NCBI RefSeq assembly: GCF_037658235.1
Contig: NZ_JBBJLN010000003.1
Location: 266,913-330,912 of the forward strand
Origin: Yunchengibacter salinarum
GTDB taxonomy: Bacteria > Pseudomonadota > Alphaproteobacteria > Sphingomonadales > Kordiimonadaceae
DNA: 64,000 nt
Direction of reading: 5' to 3'
Part shown: piece after piece, positions 53,140 through 62,188 of the stretch
Position numbering within the stretch: position 1 is the first letter of the stretch
Layout: every line of letters starts with the position of its first letter
The notes under the pieces: generated by a model
Seen by the model: the letters and a program-made list of their open reading frames with translations, nothing else
The model's database searches: none
Told to the model about the DNA's origin: nothing
Made by a program: the position numbers and the translations under genes

Positions 53140-54144
53140 TCAGGCGGCTGGTGGTGCGACGGAATTGCGGACCACCAGCCGCGGCTTGAAGCGCAGGGCG
53201 CCGATGTCACGCTCTTCCCCATAGCATTTGGACAGGATCAGGTCCGCCGCAAGGTGGCCCATATCATCGACCGGGAAGTGAACGGTGGTCAGCGGTGGCA
53301 CGGCGAGCGTGGCAAAGACCACATCGTCAAAGCCGACCACGGATATATCTTGCGGAATCTGAATTCCCCGCTCGCGCAGGGCTTTCATTGCGCCCACGGC
53401 CATTTCGTCGTTGCCGCAGGCCACCGCCGTCATGGGCTGACCGCTATCCAGCAGGCGCAACATGCAGTCATAGCCGCTTTCTTCCCGATAGGTGCCTTCC
53501 GCACAAAGCGCGGGCTGCCAGGGGATGCCGGCCTGTTCAAGGGCACCTCGATGGCCTTTCAGGCGGTTCATGGCGTCGCGCTTCCATTTCGGGCCGGAAA
53601 TGCAGGCGATCCGCCGGTGGCCCTGATCGATCAGATGCTGGCAGGCCAGCCTGCCGCCTTCGCGGTTGTCCAGATCGATGCAGCCGTCCTTCAGATCCTC
53701 CACATAGCGGTTCACCAGGATGAGCGGCACGTCCTTTTCGCTCAGTTGCAGCAGCTTCAGGTCGCTCAGGTCCTCACAGTGCAGGATCAGGCCATCGCAA
53801 TTGCGGTTGATCAGAAAGTCGATGCCCTTTTCCTCGCTTCGGGCATTGGCGTGACCGGCGGTGATGATCACATGCTTCCCGGCTTCGCGCAGGTCCTTTT
53901 CGATCACGCTCATCAAGCCACCGAAAAAGGGGCCGTGCAACTCCGACACCAGCAGACCGATGCTGTCCGAGCGATTGGAGGCAAGCGACTTGGCGGCGGA
54001 ATTGGGGTGGTAATCCAGCGCCTTGATGGCGTCTTCCACCTTTTTGCGGGTTTCCGCCTTGACCCTTACATTGCCGTTGATGACCCGCGACACGGTTGCA
54101 AGAGAGACCCCCGCAAGGCGCGATACCGCATAGATGGTTGCCAT
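53140..54144 (-). CDS. LacI-family transcriptional regulator
   Basis: 334 residues. The N-terminal HTH TIYAVSRLAGVSLATVSRVI and hinge helix NSAAKSLASNRSDSIGLLV (each in part) are complete, followed by a periplasmic-binding-protein-like ligand domain (about 60-334). It is the last gene of the GH1-symporter-lacI operon and probably represses that operon, the GH3 gene and the TonB receptor through the three matching palindromes, released by a beta-glucoside-derived sugar. GGGGAG precedes the ATG. Confidence 0.9.
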   Translation of the reverse strand: MATIYAVSRLAGVSLATVSRVINGNVRVKAETRKKVEDAIKALDYHPNSAAKSLASNRSDSIGLLVSELHGPFFGGLMSVIEKDLREAGKHVIITAGHANARSEEKGIDFLINRNCDGLILHCEDLSDLKLLQLSEKDVPLILVNRYVEDLKDGCIDLDNREGGRLACQHLIDQGHRRIACISGPKWKRDAMNRLKGHRGALEQAGIPWQPALCAEGTYREESGYDCMLRLLDSGQPMTAVACGNDEMAVGAMKALRERGIQIPQDISVVGFDDVVFATLAVPPLTTVHFPVDDMGHLAADLILSKCYGEERDIGALRFKPRLVVRNSVAPPAA

Positions 54145-54150
54145 GTCAGA

Positions 54151-55545
54151 TCAACTCCCCTGGTCCTGATTCCGCAATGTGTCATCCTGCCCGTCGCAGG
54201 ATAAAATGGCCGGACGCAGGGCGGCAAGCCGCGCCTGTGTCAAACGATAGCGCGCCATGATGGCGGCGACGGCCAGAAAACAAAGGGCCGGGGCCACGGA
54301 ATGGGACAACAGAATGCCGTTCCGCGTGGCAATGCTGGCGGGAACGCTGCTGTCATAGCCGTAAAAGGCCAGCGACCAGCCTGCCAGCGCGCCGCCAAAA
54401 GCCACCCCCAGCTTGATGAAGAAAATCACCGTGGAAAAGGTGATGCCGTTGATTCGCACCCCGGATCGGGCATGGCCATAATCCACCACGTCGGACATGA
54501 AGGCCCACAGGATCGGCGTGCCCGCCTGAAGGGTCATGTTCCACACCGCATAAAGAATGAGCGCGGGTATGACAGCGTGGGCGGGAATCCAGTAGCTCGC
54601 CAGGCTGAGCATCGCCGCGCCCAGCAAGGCCATGCGATAGGTGCGGATTTTCCCGAACCGCCGTGTCATGGCGGGGGCAAGTGACACGCCGATAATGCCC
54701 CCGACCATGCCGGTGGTGATGAACAGGGTGATCAGATCCGCCACCGAATATCCGCGGGCGTGCCAGGCGGACAGGTCCAGGAACGCTTTCACATAATAGG
54801 CGGTCAGGGTGGTGCGCATCACGAGACCGGCCAGCACCAGGGTCGCCACCGCGCACAGGATGCGCCATTGATCATTCTTCAGCAGCAGCAGGAAATCCGC
54901 CCTCAGCCGCCCGTGGCTTTGCCCGGTGGGCACCACCCGTTCCCGCGTGCCCAGGAAACAGAGCAGAAACAGCACGAAGCCCACCACGCTCAGCACGGTC
55001 ATGGCAAGCTGATATCCGCGCGCCATGTCGCCGCCGCCGAGCCAGTCGGTCATCGGCAGGGTCAGCGACGTGACCACCAGCCCGCCCAGCATACCGAAAA
55101 AGAAACGGTATCCCTGAAGGCTGACCCGTTCCTGATTGTCGGCGGTCAGCGTGCCGGCCATGGCGGAATAGGGAATGTTGATCGCCGTATAGATCGCCAT
55201 CAGCATGGTATAGGTGATGAAGGCGTACCAGACCTTGCCGGTCTCGCTGAAATCCGGGGTGGTGAAGGCCAGAATGGTGATCAGGGCAAACGGCCCCGAC
55301 AGCCACAGCAGATAGGGCCGGTACCGCCCATGCCGGGACCGGGTGCGATCCGTCAACGCGCCCATCAGCGGGTCCGTCACCGCGTCGAAAATGCGCACGA
55401 CCAGAAACAGGGTGCCGACAATGCCGGGTGCCAGCCCGAAGATATCGGTATAGAAAAAGGACATCAGCAGGATGACTGTCTGGAAGACGAAATTGCTGGC
55501 CGTATCCCCCAGCCCGTAAGCCACCTTTTCCCTGATGCTCAGCAA
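54151..55545 (-). CDS. Sugar:cation symporter, GPH/MelB-type MFS
   Basis: 464 residues, 12 predicted membrane helices. REKVAYGLGDTASNFVFQ, FDAVTDPLMGALTDRTRSRHGRYRPYLL (in part) and NIPYSAMAGTLTADNQERVSL (in part) are signatures of the glycoside-pentoside-hexuronide family. It would import glucosides into the cytoplasm, where the GH1 enzyme acts. The start codon appears to be TTG at 55545, within the end of the GH1 gene (7-base overlap), which implies translational coupling. lacI follows 6 bases downstream. Confidence 0.88.
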   Translation of the reverse strand: MLSIREKVAYGLGDTASNFVFQTVILLMSFFYTDIFGLAPGIVGTLFLVVRIFDAVTDPLMGALTDRTRSRHGRYRPYLLWLSGPFALITILAFTTPDFSETGKVWYAFITYTMLMAIYTAINIPYSAMAGTLTADNQERVSLQGYRFFFGMLGGLVVTSLTLPMTDWLGGGDMARGYQLAMTVLSVVGFVLFLLCFLGTRERVVPTGQSHGRLRADFLLLLKNDQWRILCAVATLVLAGLVMRTTLTAYYVKAFLDLSAWHARGYSVADLITLFITTGMVGGIIGVSLAPAMTRRFGKIRTYRMALLGAAMLSLASYWIPAHAVIPALILYAVWNMTLQAGTPILWAFMSDVVDYGHARSGVRINGITFSTVIFFIKLGVAFGGALAGWSLAFYGYDSSVPASIATRNGILLSHSVAPALCFLAVAAIMARYRLTQARLAALRPAILSCDGQDDTLRNQDQGS

Positions 55546-56918
55546 TGTGCCACATTCCCGTTGGTAAGGGTGCCGGAAGCCCGCTTGCGGTTTTGCAGAA
55601 AGCGCTGATATGCGTGGGCGCTCGCTTTCCAGCGTCGGGTCTGGTCACGATAATCCACATGGATCAGCCCAAAGCGCCGGGTATATCCTTCCGCCCATTC
55701 GAAATTGTCCATCAGGCTCCAGGCGAAATAGCTGCGCACATCCACGCCCGCGGCAACCGCGCGGGCGATGGCGGCGATGTGGCGCTCATGAAACGCCCAG
55801 CGGGCGCCGTCGTCAATGGTGTCGTCGGCATTCTGTGGTGCGGGCTCGTCCCGCAGCGCCACGCCGTTTTCCGTAATATGGATCGGGGGCAGGGAAAACC
55901 GCCGGTTAAGACTGCACAGAAGATCGTACAGGCCCTCCGGGCAGATATCCCAGCCCATGGCGGTGGTGTTCGGGCCATGGTCGGGAACCTGCCGGAACAG
56001 GGTGTCCCCGTCGGCTGTGTAGGTTTCCCGCGTGTAATAATTGAGGCCAATGAAATCGGGGCGCGCGGCGATCAGTGCCATGTCGCCATCCTGAATGGCC
56101 GGCGGGTGCATGTCCGGGGGCAGGTCATCGATGATGTCCGGGTAGCGGCCTTCCAGCACTGGCATCAGATACCAGAGATATTTGTAATTCTCAGCCAGAC
56201 GGGCGGCCTTGCGGTCTGCCGCGCTTCGGGAAAAGGGCAGGCAGGGGCTGTAATTGACCACGATCCCCGCCGGGGTGGCGGGGCAGTTCCGGCGCAGCGT
56301 GGCCAGCGCCATGCCATGGGCCAGCAACAGGTTGTGGGACGCGACGCGGCCCTTGTCCGCCCCGATGAGGCCGGGCGCGTGCACCCCGGTTTCATAGCCC
56401 AGATAGGCGCTGCAAAAGGGTTCGTTCAGCGTGATCCAGGCATCCACCCGCCCGTTCAGCGCTCGGCTGACCTGATCCGCATACTGGCGGAACAGCTCCG
56501 CGGTTTCGCGGTTCATCCAGCCACCGCGATCTTCGATATATTGGGGCAGATCCCAGTGATACAGGGTGACAAACGCTTTCATGCCCCGTTCCGCCACCCG
56601 TTCCAGAAGGGCGATGTAAAAGGCGATACCTTCCCCGATCAGGTTGCCATCCGGGTCGATCAGCCGGGGCCAGGATAGCGACAGCCGGTAGGCATCCAGC
56701 CCCATGGCGGCGGCATGATCGATGTCTTCCCGCCAATGGGTTATGTGATCACAGGCGACCCGCCCGTTGCTGCCATCGGCAATGGCACCCGGTTTTTCAC
56801 AGAAGCTGTCCCAGATGGATGCGTGGCGGCTGTCCGCGCCGCCCTCGATCTGGAAACTGGATGTGGCCGCCCCGAAGAGAAAATCATCCGGGAGATCGGC
56901 GTGCGAGTCGGTGGGCAT
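55539..56918 (-). CDS. Glycoside hydrolase family 1 beta-glucosidase
   Basis: 459 residues. The acid/base E166 is in TLNEPF and the nucleophile E350 in ITENGVA. FLFGAATSSFQIEG and YFAWSLMDNFEW are further family signatures. No signal peptide is evident, so it is cytoplasmic and cleaves imported beta-glucosides or cellobiose. It heads the minus-strand operon with the symporter and lacI. A LacI-type operator lies 81 bases upstream of the start. Confidence 0.94.
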   Translation of the reverse strand: MPTDSHADLPDDFLFGAATSSFQIEGGADSRHASIWDSFCEKPGAIADGSNGRVACDHITHWREDIDHAAAMGLDAYRLSLSWPRLIDPDGNLIGEGIAFYIALLERVAERGMKAFVTLYHWDLPQYIEDRGGWMNRETAELFRQYADQVSRALNGRVDAWITLNEPFCSAYLGYETGVHAPGLIGADKGRVASHNLLLAHGMALATLRRNCPATPAGIVVNYSPCLPFSRSAADRKAARLAENYKYLWYLMPVLEGRYPDIIDDLPPDMHPPAIQDGDMALIAARPDFIGLNYYTRETYTADGDTLFRQVPDHGPNTTAMGWDICPEGLYDLLCSLNRRFSLPPIHITENGVALRDEPAPQNADDTIDDGARWAFHERHIAAIARAVAAGVDVRSYFAWSLMDNFEWAEGYTRRFGLIHVDYRDQTRRWKASAHAYQRFLQNRKRASGTLTNGNVAHC

Positions 56919-56998
56919 GTGGGATACCTTTCGCCTGAGACGGGCATGTTAGGCTGCGGGGGGACCGAAAAAATCCCGTATATTTTCAAATGATACTA

Positions 56999-57012
56999 TG
57001 TAAGCGCTTCCA
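56999..57012. promoter_or_regulatory. LacI-type operator upstream of the GH1 operon
   Basis: TGTAAGCGCTTCCA, one base from the site before the GH3 gene. It lies in the 345-base divergent region between the GH1 and TonB receptor genes; the rest of 56919-57130 holds no gene. Confidence 0.75.
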
Positions 57013-57130
57013 GTCAAGCGCCCGGAGCCGCGCCCCGAACCGCCGTCATGTGAAGCCTTTGGATGAAATCGGGGCAGGCCCGTTGCCCTGTGTTGCAGCG
57101 CGAAGGGGGCCGGCAAGGGCAAGAAGGCTA

Positions 57131-57179
57131 TTGACAGCGCCGTGCCAATGTCGGTAATTGATCATGAAAGCGCTTTCAT
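57131..57179 (+). promoter_or_regulatory. Promoter and LacI-type operator of the TonB receptor gene
   Basis: TTGACA at 57131 with a possible -10 (TAATTG, about 57155) is followed directly by ATGAAAGCGCTTTCAT at 57164-57179, a perfect 16-bp palindrome. The operator would overlap the transcription start, which suits repression. It lies 84 bases before the receptor start. Confidence 0.75.
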
Positions 57180-57263
57180 TATCCCTCTGGGAGGAGGGGC
57201 GGCCCGTCAAGCAGCCGGTAAGCGTTTTGTTAGAGGGTAAAAAAAACACACGTGGGGGAGGAT

Positions 57264-60200
57264 ATGTCCTGCATTTCAATTGGTCGGCCCGTGGCCGCCT
57301 CGTTCCCGTTCATTCTGGCGGCTGTCATGTCGGCGGCGCCTGTTCATGCTCAGGATTCGGATCAGACGGAAGCGGAACGTCAGGAAGAAGAACGGGAAGC
57401 GGCGCTCGCCTTTGAGGAACTGGACGAGATCGTCGTCACCGGTATCCGCGGCTCGTTGCAGCGCGCCATGGATACCAAGCGGTATGCGCGCGGCGTTGTG
57501 GATGCCATCACCGCCGAGGATATGGGCAAGTTCCCCGACACGAACCTGGCGGAATCATTGCAGCGGATCACCGGTGTTTCCATCGACCGGACAAACGGCG
57601 AAGGCAGCCGGGTGACGGTGCGTGGCTTCGGGCCGGATTTCAACCTGGTCACCTTCAATGGCCGGCAGATGCCGGTGTCCTCGATCGCGGATACGGGCGC
57701 GTCCGGCAGCCGGTCCTTTGACTTCGCCAATATCGCCTCCGAAGGCGTCGCGGCGGTCAATGTGTACAAGACGGGCAGGGCGTCCATTCCGCTTGGCGGG
57801 CTGGGGTCCACCATTGACGTGCGCACCACGCGGCCCCTGGAAAACCCCGGCATGAAAGCCACCTTCGGCAGCAAGATCGTGCTGGACAATTCCCGCATTG
57901 ACGATACCGGTATCGGGTCTGAATTTTCCGGCCTTTACAGCAATACGACGGAAGACGGCAAGTTCGGCATCGCCCTGACCGGCAGCTTCCAGGACCGTGA
58001 GTCCGGCTTTGCCCAGGCAGGTGCGACCAGCGGCTGGCGCGGGCCGTTCCGGGGCGATTCCAACGATTGGGGCGCGCTGCCCCAGCCGCCCAACAATCAG
58101 CAGGTGACCAACCCGCCGGGGCCGGATGATATTTTTGCCACGCCCCAGAACATGAACTACAACATCAACGATATTGACCGCACGCGGATCAATGGTCAGG
58201 TGACCCTTCAGTGGCAGCCGGTGGACAATCTGACCGCCACCGTGGACTTCACCTATGCGGAATTCGAGATCGAGACCCGCCGCAACGACATGTCCATCTG
58301 GTTCAATCACGGGAACACAACCAGCGCCTGGACCGATGGTCCGGTGGTTGGCCCGCTGTTCTATGCCGAGCGCTTCGACGGCGCGCCGACGGACCTGTCG
58401 TTCGGTGGCGGCCTGTTCGCTTCCCGCAATGAAAACAATTCGCTGGGCGGGAATATCGAATGGAAGCCCACCAGCAATCTGACCCTGGAGCTCGATGCTC
58501 ATTCTTCCTCGGCCAGCTCTAAGCAGGACAGCCCGTTCGGTTCCAATGCGGTTCTCGGCACGGCATCATTCAATGTGGTGGGGCAGGGCGTAAACTTCGA
58601 GGAAGCCTTCCCCGTCATTTCCATCGATCTTCTGAACGATTCCAACGAAGTGGACCCGTCCCAGATCGTGGTGACGGGCAACAGCTTCCGCAACAGCTTC
58701 ATGCGGAACGAAATCGATCAGGCGCAGTTTTCCGGCCAGTATGAGTTCGACACCGGCATCGTGAAATCGATCAATTTCGGTGCCGCGTATCTGGACAGCC
58801 GCGTGCGGTCGGCCTTTGCCAATGTGCAGGACGACACCTGGGGCGGCAAGGGCCCGGCATCCGACGTGCCGGACGACATGTTCTCGATCACCACCGTTTC
58901 CGACAAGTTCAGCAATATCGAAGGGTCCGACAACCCGGACCTGTTCAACCAGATGGCGGTCTGGAACTTCGAGGAAATGATCGCGCTGGTGGACCAGACA
59001 TACGGCACCTGCGGCGGCAACGGCGTATGCCGGTCTGACGATTTCACCACCGATCGACGCACTCAGGAGGAGAGCATCTCCTTTTATGCGGAGGCCAATG
59101 CGGAATTCGATATCCTCGATATGCCGTCCTTCCTGACGGTGGGCCTGCGCTATGAGGATACGGACGTGACCTCCCGCGCGCTGGTGCCCATCCCCACGGG
59201 AACCCAGTGGGTGGCGGAAAACGAGTTCGGCATCATCTTCTCGGATGAGCGGGATTTCACCGAGTTGAAGGGCGGGTATGACAACTTCCTGCCGGCCATC
59301 GATTTCAGCATGGACGTGATGCGGGATGTGGTCTTCCGGGCGTCCTTCAGCCAGACCCTGACGCGGCCATCGCTCAATGCCATTCAGGGCGGGCAGGAAC
59401 TGAACCAGCTTTTCCGGGTGGACGGTGGTACCGCCAGCCGGGGGGACCCCAACCTGCTGCCGTTCAAGTCCGATAATCTGGATTTCTCGGCTGAATACTA
59501 CTATGCGGAAGCCAGTTTCTTCTCGGTTGGTTATTTCCACAAGAATGTGAAGAACTTCATTTCACAGGATGTGGTTCAGGAAACGCCCTTCGATCTGGTC
59601 ACGCCGTTCGGCGGGGAACGTTTCGAGGCGGCGCAGGCAGCCCTGGGCCCGGATGCCACCACCACGGAGATCCGCCAGTACATCTTCAACAATGCGGACC
59701 CGTCCACCGTGGAGATCACCGGCGTTGATGCCAATGGCAATCTGACCGGCAGTATCTTCGGCGTGCCTGGGGAAGACCCGGCCCTGGTGTTCGATGTGTT
59801 CGCCCCGGTGAACAACGAGCAGACGGCGACGGTGCGTGGCTGGGAAATCGCGCTGCAACATGCCTTTGGCGAAAGCGGTTTCGGCTTCATCGCCAACTAT
59901 ACCAGCGTGGGCGGCGATGTGGACTTTGATGTCACCGCGCCGCCGGAGGAAGTGCAGTTCGCGCTGGAAGGGCTGAGCGACAGCGCCAACCTGATCGGCT
60001 TCTATGACAAGGACGGCTTCCAGGCGCGGGTGGCCTATAACTGGCGGGGCAAGTTCCTGGCCAGCCGGTTCGATCCGGGCGGCAGCCGCAACGCCATGTT
60101 CACCGAAGGGTTTACCCAGGTGGATGCCAATGTCAGCTATGACTTTGCTGATGGCTGGACCGTTCTGGCGGAAGGTATCAATATCTTCAATTCAAACCAG

Positions 60201-60287
60201 CGGGTCAGCGGGCGCCATGAAAACATCCTGCACTTCGTGACCCAGACGGGCGCGCGGTATAATTTCGGCCTTCGGTATAAATTCTGA
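57264..60287 (+). CDS. TonB-dependent receptor, Xanthomonas-Caulobacter carbohydrate type
   Basis: 1007 residues. A signal peptide (to about 30, ending HAQ) is followed by an acidic stretch and the TonB-box-like DEIVVTGIRGSLQRAMDTKR, then the plug domain (about 60-180) with DTNLAESLQRITGVSIDR. A 22-strand-type barrel ends in FGLRYKF. The family (TonB-Xanth-Caul type) imports plant oligosaccharides across the outer membrane, here probably beta-glucosides. ATG at 57264 has GGAGG very close (2 bases); GTG at 57252 is an alternative. Confidence 0.9.
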   Translation: MSCISIGRPVAASFPFILAAVMSAAPVHAQDSDQTEAERQEEEREAALAFEELDEIVVTGIRGSLQRAMDTKRYARGVVDAITAEDMGKFPDTNLAESLQRITGVSIDRTNGEGSRVTVRGFGPDFNLVTFNGRQMPVSSIADTGASGSRSFDFANIASEGVAAVNVYKTGRASIPLGGLGSTIDVRTTRPLENPGMKATFGSKIVLDNSRIDDTGIGSEFSGLYSNTTEDGKFGIALTGSFQDRESGFAQAGATSGWRGPFRGDSNDWGALPQPPNNQQVTNPPGPDDIFATPQNMNYNINDIDRTRINGQVTLQWQPVDNLTATVDFTYAEFEIETRRNDMSIWFNHGNTTSAWTDGPVVGPLFYAERFDGAPTDLSFGGGLFASRNENNSLGGNIEWKPTSNLTLELDAHSSSASSKQDSPFGSNAVLGTASFNVVGQGVNFEEAFPVISIDLLNDSNEVDPSQIVVTGNSFRNSFMRNEIDQAQFSGQYEFDTGIVKSINFGAAYLDSRVRSAFANVQDDTWGGKGPASDVPDDMFSITTVSDKFSNIEGSDNPDLFNQMAVWNFEEMIALVDQTYGTCGGNGVCRSDDFTTDRRTQEESISFYAEANAEFDILDMPSFLTVGLRYEDTDVTSRALVPIPTGTQWVAENEFGIIFSDERDFTELKGGYDNFLPAIDFSMDVMRDVVFRASFSQTLTRPSLNAIQGGQELNQLFRVDGGTASRGDPNLLPFKSDNLDFSAEYYYAEASFFSVGYFHKNVKNFISQDVVQETPFDLVTPFGGERFEAAQAALGPDATTTEIRQYIFNNADPSTVEITGVDANGNLTGSIFGVPGEDPALVFDVFAPVNNEQTATVRGWEIALQHAFGESGFGFIANYTSVGGDVDFDVTAPPEEVQFALEGLSDSANLIGFYDKDGFQARVAYNWRGKFLASRFDPGGSRNAMFTEGFTQVDANVSYDFADGWTVLAEGINIFNSNQRVSGRHENILHFVTQTGARYNFGLRYKF

Positions 60288-60310
60288 TCCGGTTCGCTAT
60301 GATGGCACTT

Positions 60311-60334
60311 CCGGGGGGCAGGTTTGCCCCCCGG
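60311..60334 (+). terminator. Hairpin after the TonB receptor gene
   Basis: CCGGGGGGCA pairs with TGCCCCCCGG (10 bp, 4-base loop). There is no T run, so it may allow partial read-through into the SapC gene. Confidence 0.55.
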
Positions 60335-60359
60335 TTCTCATCCTTGTGAATGGCGGGAC

Positions 60360-61148
60360 ATGGTGCCCGCAGCGTCAGAAATCATACGGAGCGGCCTTGT
60401 GGCAAACCATCGCCTGCTTAACAATGTTGACCATGCGGACCTGAAGGTCCGCTCCCGGCGTTGTGCCGAATTGGGCGACGCGGTGCATTATGCCATCGCC
60501 TATCCCTCTGAATTCCGAAACCTTCAGGCTCATTATCCGATTTTTTTCCATCGGGATGCGGGCAGCGGCACGTTTCACGCAGTGGCCATGCTGGGCTTTG
60601 AAAAAGGTGAAAACCTGTTCCTGACCGATACCGGGCCGGATAAGGGGCCGAATGCCGGCACCGGCTGGGATGCGGATTATATCCCCCTCAGTGTGGAACG
60701 CGGCCCCTTTATGATCGGCTTCGAGCCGCAGGACGGCAGCCCTGTTCTGCATATCGACATGGACAGCCCCCGCCTGTCCAGCACGGAAGGGAACCCGATC
60801 TTTCTGCCCCATGGGGGCCATACTCCCTACCTTGAAAGAATGATGACGGTGCTGAACCAGTTGCATCAGGGCCATCAGATGGAGCAGGCGTTCATGGAAA
60901 CGCTTCTGGACATGGATCTGCTGGAACCGCTGACCCTGGATCTGGAACTGGATGACGGCTCCCAGAATCGGCTTGCGGGCTTTCATGTCATCCATGAAGA
61001 AGCCCTGTATGGTCTGGATGGGGACGGCCTTGCACGGCTGAATGCGGCCAATTACCTGCTGCCGGTTTATATGGCGGTGGCGTCCCTGTCGCGCATCAAG
61101 CCGCTGATCGACCGGAAAAACGCCAGGCGGCGGGCAGGACTGGGCTGA
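60360..61148 (+). CDS. SapC-family protein
   Basis: 262 residues. LLNNVDHADLKVR, DAVHYAIAYPSEFRNLQAHYPIFF (in part) and AMLGFEKGENLFL are typical of the SapC family that accompanies TonB receptors and flavin halogenases in Caulobacter- and Xanthomonas-type sugar loci. The role is unknown. ATG at 60360 gives the usual N-terminus. The stop overlaps the next start by one base. Confidence 0.85.
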   Translation: MVPAASEIIRSGLVANHRLLNNVDHADLKVRSRRCAELGDAVHYAIAYPSEFRNLQAHYPIFFHRDAGSGTFHAVAMLGFEKGENLFLTDTGPDKGPNAGTGWDADYIPLSVERGPFMIGFEPQDGSPVLHIDMDSPRLSSTEGNPIFLPHGGHTPYLERMMTVLNQLHQGHQMEQAFMETLLDMDLLEPLTLDLELDDGSQNRLAGFHVIHEEALYGLDGDGLARLNAANYLLPVYMAVASLSRIKPLIDRKNARRRAGLG

Positions 61149-62176
61149 TGACGGCCCAGGGTCCGACCCCGCTGGCCGAGCGTGCCTGGCATCCGGCGAT
61201 GCCGCTGCCGGTGGATGCGCCGGATGGCGATAACGGCCATGTCATGCCCTTTGTCATGCGCGGCCTGGTGGCGGACTGGCCATTGGTCGATCATGGGCGA
61301 AAGGGGGCCGCCGCGACGCTCGACTATCTGCGGCGTTTCGTTGGCGGGGCGACGGTGGCCCTTAACCATGGCGCGCCGGAGATCGACGGGCGGGTTTTCT
61401 ATGAAGATGATCTGAGCGGCCCCAATGTGCGCATTGAACGCACCCCCCTGGCCGGGGTGCTGGACAGGCTGGAAGAGGCGCTGCCCCACCCGGCTCCGCC
61501 ATTATTATATGTGGCCTCCACCACGGTCGATACGGCCTTGCCGGGGCTGCGGGCGGAAAACCCGCTGGATTTCGCGGACAGGGAGCCGCTTGCCAGCATC
61601 TGGATCGGCAATCGCAGCCGCATCGCGCCGCATTATGACCTGCCGCATAATGTGGCCTGTGTGACGGCGGGAAGGCGACGCTTTTTGTTGTTCCCGCCGG
61701 ACCAGATCGCCAATCTGTATGTGGGGCCGATCGACAATACCCCGGCGGGTCAGCCGGTTTCGCTGGTGGACCCGGAAAAGCCCGACCATGACCGCTTCCC
61801 CCGGTACCGTCATGCGCTGGCGGCGGCTTTCGTCGCCGATCTGGAACCGGGCGATGCCATCTTCATTCCTTCCATGTGGTGGCATTATGTGGCGGCGTCG
61901 GACCCGTTGAACATTCTGGTCAATTACTGGTGGCGGGATGTCCCGGACTATATGGGCACCCCGGCAACGGCATTGACCCATGCAATCCTGACTCTGCGCG
62001 CCCTGCCGCCGGACCAGAAGCGCATATGGCGCGCCCTGTTCGATCATTATGTGTTTGGTGATCCGGCCACGGCGCGGGATCATCTGCCGCCGGAGGCTCA
62101 GGGTATTCTGGGCCCGATGACGGACGAAAACGCGCGCAGGATTCGTACATATCTTCTCAACATGCTCAATCGTTGA
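61148..62176 (+). CDS. Cupin_8/JmjC-like dioxygenase
   Basis: 342 residues. The iron site is visible: H-x-D in APHYDLPHNV (about 161-170) and the distal His in MWWHYVAASDP (about 244). GDAIFIPS precedes the latter. The family includes 2-oxoglutarate-dependent hydroxylases of proteins and RNA; the substrate is unknown. It is coupled to the SapC gene and followed 12 bases later by the halogenase gene. Confidence 0.85.
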   Translation: MTAQGPTPLAERAWHPAMPLPVDAPDGDNGHVMPFVMRGLVADWPLVDHGRKGAAATLDYLRRFVGGATVALNHGAPEIDGRVFYEDDLSGPNVRIERTPLAGVLDRLEEALPHPAPPLLYVASTTVDTALPGLRAENPLDFADREPLASIWIGNRSRIAPHYDLPHNVACVTAGRRRFLLFPPDQIANLYVGPIDNTPAGQPVSLVDPEKPDHDRFPRYRHALAAAFVADLEPGDAIFIPSMWWHYVAASDPLNILVNYWWRDVPDYMGTPATALTHAILTLRALPPDQKRIWRALFDHYVFGDPATARDHLPPEAQGILGPMTDENARRIRTYLLNMLNR

Positions 62177-62188
62177 AAGGTCAGGCCC

